DNA of 64,000 bases, taken from the NCBI GenBank assembly GCA_024404095.1, contig JAKSQO010000001.1:71037-135036 (forward strand). The letters are read 5' to 3'. Numbering within the stretch: the stretch's first letter is position 1; every line of letters starts with the position of its first letter. The notes under the pieces were generated by a model, which saw nothing but the letters and a program-made list of their open reading frames with translations, was not told the DNA's origin and searched no databases. The translations under genes and the position numbers were made by a program. Source of the stretch: Clostridia bacterium (GTDB lineage: Bacteria; Bacillota; Clostridia; Oscillospirales; Acutalibacteraceae). This document shows positions 60,123 to 64,000 of this stretch, piece after piece.

Positions 60123-61187
60123 TTACGCTTTAACACTTACATTTTCCGTTGCGGTTAAGCTGATACTTTTAATAAGCTTTCCGTCCGCAAATATTTCGAC
60201 CCTGCCGACAACATCACCGGTATTCAGCGGCGCATATAAAAAATGCGGAAGATAATACTTATAGCTTACATTTTTATCGGTACTCTCAAGCACAAACTTT
60301 TCGGCTGAGAAACGGGCCTTTGAGACAAGTCCGCCGACAACAGGAATGGTTTCGGGCAGAGTATACTGCGGTTCAACAGCGGTAACCTGTGAAAAACCGT
60401 AATCAAAAATCTGCTTGTGGTCATACCAGTCATTGCCGTCATTGAGGGTGACAGCAATAAGCCCGACACCGTTCTTCTGAGCATAGGAAACAAGGCAGCG
60501 CCCGCTTTTCTTTGTAAAGCCTGTTTTAATGCCGAGCGCACCCTCATAAGCTGTAAGCATCCGGTTATGATTATAAAGTGTACGTTCGTACGGCGGATTG
60601 CCGTAGGTCAGCGTCGCCTTCTGACTTGAACAGATATTCAAAAACTCGGGATTCTTCACAGCTTCCCTGCCGAGCAGAGCCATATCATATGCAGTCGAGT
60701 AATGATTTTCGTCGTCAAGACCTGACGGAGTTACAAAGTTGGTATTTTTCATACCGATACTTTTTGCTCTTTCGTTCATCATAACGGCAAAATTATCAAC
60801 AGAACCGCCGAGACAGAACGCAGTAACACTAGCCGCATCATTTCCCGAAGGAAGCAGCATACCGTAAGCCAGTTCCCGAAGAGATACGCTGTCACCGCCG
60901 AGAAGCCCCATAGAGGTTCCCTCAACATTAAGCATATCGTCCGTAATCCGAATTTCTTCCGAAAGTCTGCCCGACTCAACGGCAAGAAGGGAGGTCATTA
61001 TTTTTGTGGTACTTGCCATAGAATGTCGTTTGTTCTCATTCTTTGCAAAAATGACCTCACCTGTCTGAGCCGTTATCAAAACAGCGCATTCAGCCGAAAT
61101 ATCATCGGCACTAAGAGCGTAAACCTTTACAACTGAAAGTATTAAAACAATAGATAATGCAATAATTTTTCTGAACAACTTAACCAC
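60123..61187 (-). CDS. D-alanyl-D-alanine carboxypeptidase (DacF/DacB type)
   Basis: 354 residues with a signal peptide (residues 1-25, ending VYALS). The penicillin-binding motifs are SMASTTKIMTSL (SxxK), LPSGNDAA (SxN) and GIKTGFTKKSG (KTG). It trims the terminal D-Ala from stem peptides; in this gene neighbourhood, beside gerW/ytfI homologs and scpAB, the sporulation-linked DacF type is likely. The start is uncertain: GTG at 61187 or TTG at 61178, the latter with AGGTGG 5 bases upstream. A hairpin (61188-61212) lies just before the start. Confidence 0.94.
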   Translation of the reverse strand: MVKLFRKIIALSIVLILSVVKVYALSADDISAECAVLITAQTGEVIFAKNENKRHSMASTTKIMTSLLAVESGRLSEEIRITDDMLNVEGTSMGLLGGDSVSLRELAYGMLLPSGNDAASVTAFCLGGSVDNFAVMMNERAKSIGMKNTNFVTPSGLDDENHYSTAYDMALLGREAVKNPEFLNICSSQKATLTYGNPPYERTLYNHNRMLTAYEGALGIKTGFTKKSGRCLVSYAQKNGVGLIAVTLNDGNDWYDHKQIFDYGFSQVTAVEPQYTLPETIPVVGGLVSKARFSAEKFVLESTDKNVSYKYYLPHFLYAPLNTGDVVGRVEIFADGKLIKSISLTATENVSVKA

Positions 61188-61212
61188 CTGCCTGTAAATT
61201 ATATGCAGGCAG
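61188..61212 (-). promoter_or_regulatory. Hairpin before the carboxypeptidase start
   Basis: Minus strand: CTGCCTG / CAGGCAG (61206-61212 and 61188-61194) with an 11-base AT-rich loop. No T-run follows, so it is not a terminator; its 3' arm ends right before the AGGTGG ribosome site and may affect access. The loop happens to contain TATAAT but I see no matching -35. Confidence 0.5.
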
Positions 61213-61224
61213 AAGTGATTTTAT

Positions 61225-61629
61225 TTATTCAGCAGCTTCTTCTGAAGCGTTCTTGTCGTTCTTAAGCTTTGTAACAACGTCACTAACCTTATTAACAACA
61301 TCGGGAACCATACCGATAATTCTCTCTGCTGAGTTTTCTGCACCCTCAGAGATGTACTTAACGCTGACTTCACCGTTGTTGATTACGAGGAAAGCAACAG
61401 GAGAAATTGTAACTCCTGCTCCGCCGCCGCCGCCGAAAAGCTCCTTGCTTGTCTTTGTGGGGAAGTCGGAACCGCCTGAAGCAAAACCGTATGTTACCTT
61501 AGAAATAGGAATAACCTTGATACCGTCACCCGCGTCAATAGCGTCGCCGATAATTGTCTGACAATCTACCATATCCTTGATTTTTTCGATGGCTGTTGCA
61601 AGAATTCCTGATGCTGACTGATCTTTCAT
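61225..61629 (-). CDS. gerW: Spore protein of the GerW/YtfJ family
   Basis: 134 residues. GDAIDAGDGIKVIPISKVTYGFASGG and the glycine run FGGGGGAGVTISPVAFLVI are the family signature. GerW is a spore protein needed for germination in Bacillus. The ATG overlaps the DUF2953 gene stop (ATGA), matching the ytfI-ytfJ pair. The charged C-terminus (KLKNDKNASEEAAE) is variable. Confidence 0.95.
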   Translation of the reverse strand: MKDQSASGILATAIEKIKDMVDCQTIIGDAIDAGDGIKVIPISKVTYGFASGGSDFPTKTSKELFGGGGGAGVTISPVAFLVINNGEVSVKYISEGAENSAERIIGMVPDVVNKVSDVVTKLKNDKNASEEAAE

Positions 61630-62339
61630 TGTTTTTGTCCGCCTTTCTTTACTGAAATTGCTTGTTTTTTGTTTGCTGATTTAATATTTGAAAATACAAC
61701 CTTTAACAGCTGTACGCCAAGCCTGAACACAAGCGCAATACCCGCATTAAGAGTTCTTCTCGGGATAAGCGCAATTCTTGTTTCAAGTTCACCAACCGTC
61801 TTTTCACCGATGTAATCGGCATAGATGTTAACCTTATAATTCTTCACATGGCACGATGAACAGATGAATCCGAGCGAGGGGTAAAGCTCGCTGCACACCT
61901 TGCCGTATTTAATAGCGGTTGCGGCTGCATCACCCTCGGTAATACTCATATAAATTCTGAGCTTTCTTATGTAAAAGCTTCTGATAAAGCCCTTTGAGAA
62001 CTTGCCGAGCGCAGCACAGCAATCACCGATAAACTGAAGCATACCGCTGACGCCCTGATTATTGTAGAAGGTTTTGAAGGGATTTTCTTTTTTAGGCTTT
62101 GGCTCCTCTTCCTTCTTTTCCTCTTCGGGTTCTTCCTTTTTTTCTTCTTCGGGTTTTTCTTTTTTCTTCTTTTCCTTTTTAGGCTTCTTCTCGTCCTTCG
62201 GATAGATGTTGAATTTCAGAAAGAGCCATTGAACCTTAAGTCTGACAACATCCGTGTATTCAAAATCAACAAGAACGGGAATACTGAGCACTATAACAAA
62301 GAAAAGAACTATTCCAAGAAAAATAAACAAACCTGTCAC
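61626..62339 (-). CDS. DUF2953 membrane protein, YtfI-like
   Basis: 237 residues from a GTG at 62339, 7 bases after GGAGG; the longer reading to 62378 runs into scpB. An N-terminal membrane helix (GLFIFLGIVLFFVIVLSIPV) is followed by a Lys/Glu block of about 50 residues (around residues 42-90), then the conserved domain ending near the second half. YtfI of Bacillus is encoded beside gerW and is implicated in sporulation; its exact role is unknown. The low-complexity KE block is longer than usual. Confidence 0.88.
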   Translation of the reverse strand: MTGLFIFLGIVLFFVIVLSIPVLVDFEYTDVVRLKVQWLFLKFNIYPKDEKKPKKEKKKKEKPEEEKKEEPEEEKKEEEPKPKKENPFKTFYNNQGVSGMLQFIGDCCAALGKFSKGFIRSFYIRKLRIYMSITEGDAAATAIKYGKVCSELYPSLGFICSSCHVKNYKVNIYADYIGEKTVGELETRIALIPRRTLNAGIALVFRLGVQLLKVVFSNIKSANKKQAISVKKGGQKQ

Positions 62340-62355
62340 ACGATCACCTCCGTAG

Positions 62356-62982
62356 TTATTCGGCCGGTACTTCCTCAACTGTGCCTGTAATCATTTTATT
62401 CTCAATAATCTTGCCGTCATCAAGATTGATTTCAAGCTGATTCGGCAATTCTTCATTTTTCGGAGCATCCTCATGCTCGGGAAGCTCGGGAAGCTCATCA
62501 AGCGAGCTGACGCAGAAGCACTTAAGGAACTCCGAGGTTGTTCCGTATATAAGCGGTCTGCCGGGCAGTTCAAGTCTGCCGCGCTCTTCAATAAGACCCT
62601 TTGCAATAAGTGTGCTGATTACACCCGAACAGTCAACGCCTCTGACCTGTTCTACAAACGCCTTGGTAACAGGCTGATTATAAGCAATAACAGCGAGAAC
62701 CTCAAAAGCGGCATTTGAAAGGGGTGAATTTTTCTTTATTTCAAGTACGGCTCTGACCTGCTGAGCATACTCCTGTCGGGTACAGAGCTGATACTTATCA
62801 TCCATTTTAACAAGGCAGATACCGCTCTCACGCTTATCAAGGCTGAATTTCAGACCCTCAAGCGCACTCTCGATTATATCCTTATCCTCTTCAAGAGCCT
62901 CGGCGATTCTGTCAATTTCAAGCGGCTCACCTGCCGCAAAAAGTATTGCTTCAACGGCAGACTGCATTTTATTCGTTGTCAT
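62356..62982 (-). CDS. scpB: Segregation and condensation protein B
   Basis: 208 residues from the ATG at 62982, with GGAGGG 11 bases upstream. Two winged helices: KMQSAVEAILFAAGEPLEIDRIAEAL and VLAVIAYNQPVTKAFVEQVRGVDCSGVI, the ScpB signature. It joins ScpA and SMC to form the bacterial condensin. The start overlaps scpA by 14 bases. The acidic tail varies between species. Confidence 0.96.
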   Translation of the reverse strand: MTTNKMQSAVEAILFAAGEPLEIDRIAEALEEDKDIIESALEGLKFSLDKRESGICLVKMDDKYQLCTRQEYAQQVRAVLEIKKNSPLSNAAFEVLAVIAYNQPVTKAFVEQVRGVDCSGVISTLIAKGLIEERGRLELPGRPLIYGTTSEFLKCFCVSSLDELPELPEHEDAPKNEELPNQLEINLDDGKIIENKMITGTVEEVPAE

Positions 62983-63724
62983 CTGTGTAGTCTCCCTCCA
63001 CATCAAAGTTTTCAATATCCGAGTCGACAATTTCGACCTCAAGCTCACCCTCAACGCTGTTGACAACAATCTTTTTATCCTTTGTCAGCGAGAGAAGAGC
63101 GAGAAATGTTGCAACCATTTCCGAGCGTGATTCAGCATTTTCAAAGAAGGATCTGAATTTTTGCTTTTTACCCTTGAAAAGCCTGTGCATAATAAATCCC
63201 ACACGCTCACGGATCGGAACAATTTTATGAGCTACGATACCCGAAAAAGCTTCAAACGGCGGCGGAAGATTTCTCTTGCCACGTCCGATAGCAGCTATAT
63301 AAGCCTTCATCAGTTCAAAAGGCTCGTGCGAACGGCGGTAAGTCATATCCGGCGCAAACTTCTCGGGTTTGCGTGAAAGGTAGTCAAATCCGTCTGCCTG
63401 CTCGGAGAGCTTTTTTGCCATAAGCTGACAGTCCTTGTACTCGGAAAGATCACCCTGAAGCTCATTTTTCAGAGCCTCAGCCTCCTCCTCGTGAACAGGT
63501 AAGAGCGAAACTGTTTTAATATAGACAAGTCTTGCCGCCATTTCGAGAAATTCGCTGGCAACCTCCATATCCGCCTCCTGCATTTGACGAACATAATCAA
63601 GATACTGTTCAACAAGCAGAAGAATAGGGATATCATTTATATCAATTTTATGTTTGCTGATAAGATGCAGAAGCAGATCCATAGGACCCTCAAACACATC
63701 TAATTTGTAGGAAATTGTTTCCAT
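62969..63724 (-). CDS. scpA: Segregation and condensation protein A
   Basis: 251 residues from the ATG at 63724 (GAGG 9 bases upstream). The kleisin N-terminus YKLDVFEGPMDLLLHLISKHKIDI and a C-terminal winged helix (SRSEMVATFLALLSLTKDKKI) are typical. ScpA links the SMC heads. It lies 11 bases after the site-2 protease gene. Confidence 0.97.
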   Translation of the reverse strand: METISYKLDVFEGPMDLLLHLISKHKIDINDIPILLLVEQYLDYVRQMQEADMEVASEFLEMAARLVYIKTVSLLPVHEEEAEALKNELQGDLSEYKDCQLMAKKLSEQADGFDYLSRKPEKFAPDMTYRRSHEPFELMKAYIAAIGRGKRNLPPPFEAFSGIVAHKIVPIRERVGFIMHRLFKGKKQKFRSFFENAESRSEMVATFLALLSLTKDKKIVVNSVEGELEVEIVDSDIENFDVEGDYTDDNE

Positions 63725-63735
63725 ATAAATATACC

Positions 63736-64000
63736 TCAACCTATTGCGCGGAAAATCATATAAAAGAAACTGTAAATACCGTTGTAAATTGCACCTGATG
63801 CTAAAGAAAGCGGTGTTGAAAGTATACCTGTGAACAGAAGAACAATTATTACACCGGTAATATATCTTTCATACTTCATGACTGAGAAATAATACTTTGT
63901 CGGGAGAATTGCAAAAAGTATCCTTGAACCGTCAAGAGGCGGAACAGGTATAAAGTTAAATACAGCGAGATTGATATTTATAAGAGCACTGTAATGGAAA
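63736..64000 (-). CDS. Site-2 protease family protein (M50, YwhC-like), C-terminal part
   Basis: The last 88 codons lie in the window; the gene begins past the right edge. Reading from the edge it has [19 protein letters not shown], whose Asp-Gly is the second zinc-binding motif of M50 site-2 proteases, and further hydrophobic stretches after it. The HExxH motif would lie to the right. Small stand-alone members (YwhC type) are commonly encoded before scpA in Clostridia. Stop TGA at 63736-63738. Confidence 0.9.
   Translation of the reverse strand, partial: FHYSALININLAVFNFIPVPPLDGSRILFAILPTKYYFSVMKYERYITGVIIVLLFTGILSTPLSLASGAIYNGIYSFFYMIFRAIG

Noticed and set aside
61195..61205. TATAAT in the loop before the carboxypeptidase gene as a promoter
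   Set aside because: No -35 box is found 16-18 bases upstream and the gene lies in a tight operon.
1..64000. CRISPR arrays, tRNA/rRNA genes, prophage, transposase or attachment sites
   Set aside because: I scanned for regularly spaced repeats, integrase/transposase motifs, tRNA-like cloverleaf ends and long direct repeats, and saw none. Every stretch over about 170 bases is explained by a coding gene.

Overview
The window reads as chromosomal DNA of a low-to-moderate GC, spore-forming Bacillota, most likely class Clostridia and probably near Ruminococcaceae/Oscillospiraceae. Three things support this. Gene order matches the Firmicutes scpA-scpB, yicC-remA-gmk-rpoZ-priA-def-fmt-rsmB-rlmN-prpC-prkC-rsgA and spoVM clusters. 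Sporulation genes are present (spoIIR, spoVM, gerW, cwlD-like, dacF-like carboxypeptidase). Shine-Dalgarno sites are strong (AGGAGG-like) and TTG/GTG starts are frequent. The family-level placement is inference. I see no tRNA, rRNA, CRISPR, prophage or insertion sequence, and no gene-free stretch longer than 300 bases.

Layout. 1-900: the end-truncated start of a secreted protein gene, and a PAP2 phosphatase. 1041-5981: a compact five-gene operon with a near-consensus sigma-A promoter. It encodes a split transketolase, a glutamate-1-semialdehyde-aminomutase-like class III aminotransferase, and two related SCP2-like proteins at the ends. I cannot match this to a described pathway, and it is the best candidate for a new system here. 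6088-7584: a multipass membrane protein. 7675-10177: an SOS operon with a LexA box between -35 and -10, encoding a Y-family polymerase, a YolD-like protein and a cysteine-cluster protein. 10295-13557: a secreted metallophosphoesterase converging on a GH95-like glycosidase. 13712-16419: metG and tatD. 16452-19466: cwlD-like amidase, radA and an esterase. 19510-20213: two half-size TauE/SafE-like proteins.

20196-32265 is one long minus-strand operon running tmk, two acetyltransferase-like genes, a DJ-1 gene, mltG, peptidase U32, murE, a FemAB-like gene, a class A PBP, ruvX and vanZ-like. It is mainly cell-wall synthesis. 32281-35847 is a separate three-gene operon: GPH sugar symporter, YdjC/ChbG deacetylase and DUF2804. 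35851-45760 is a minus-strand series: a membrane-anchored phosphoesterase, an MMPL transporter, a lipoprotein, a GT2 glycosyltransferase, a small unknown protein, a GH2 glycosidase, a WYL regulator and spoIIR.

45762-46102 holds two very small genes: spoVM (29 codons) and a 51-codon membrane protein. A terminator-like hairpin separates them from rsgA. 46115 to the right edge is a run of 21 same-strand housekeeping genes with overlaps or gaps of at most 37 bases. They cover chromosome segregation (scpA, scpB), sporulation and wall maturation (gerW, dac), RNA modification (rluB, rsmB, rlmN), nucleotide and transcription functions (gmk, rpoZ, remA, yicC), replication restart (priA), translation start (def, fmt), Ser/Thr phosphosignalling (prpC, prkC) and ribosome assembly (rsgA). 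Against the Bacillus subtilis order, coaBC, rpe and thiN are absent from their usual slots.
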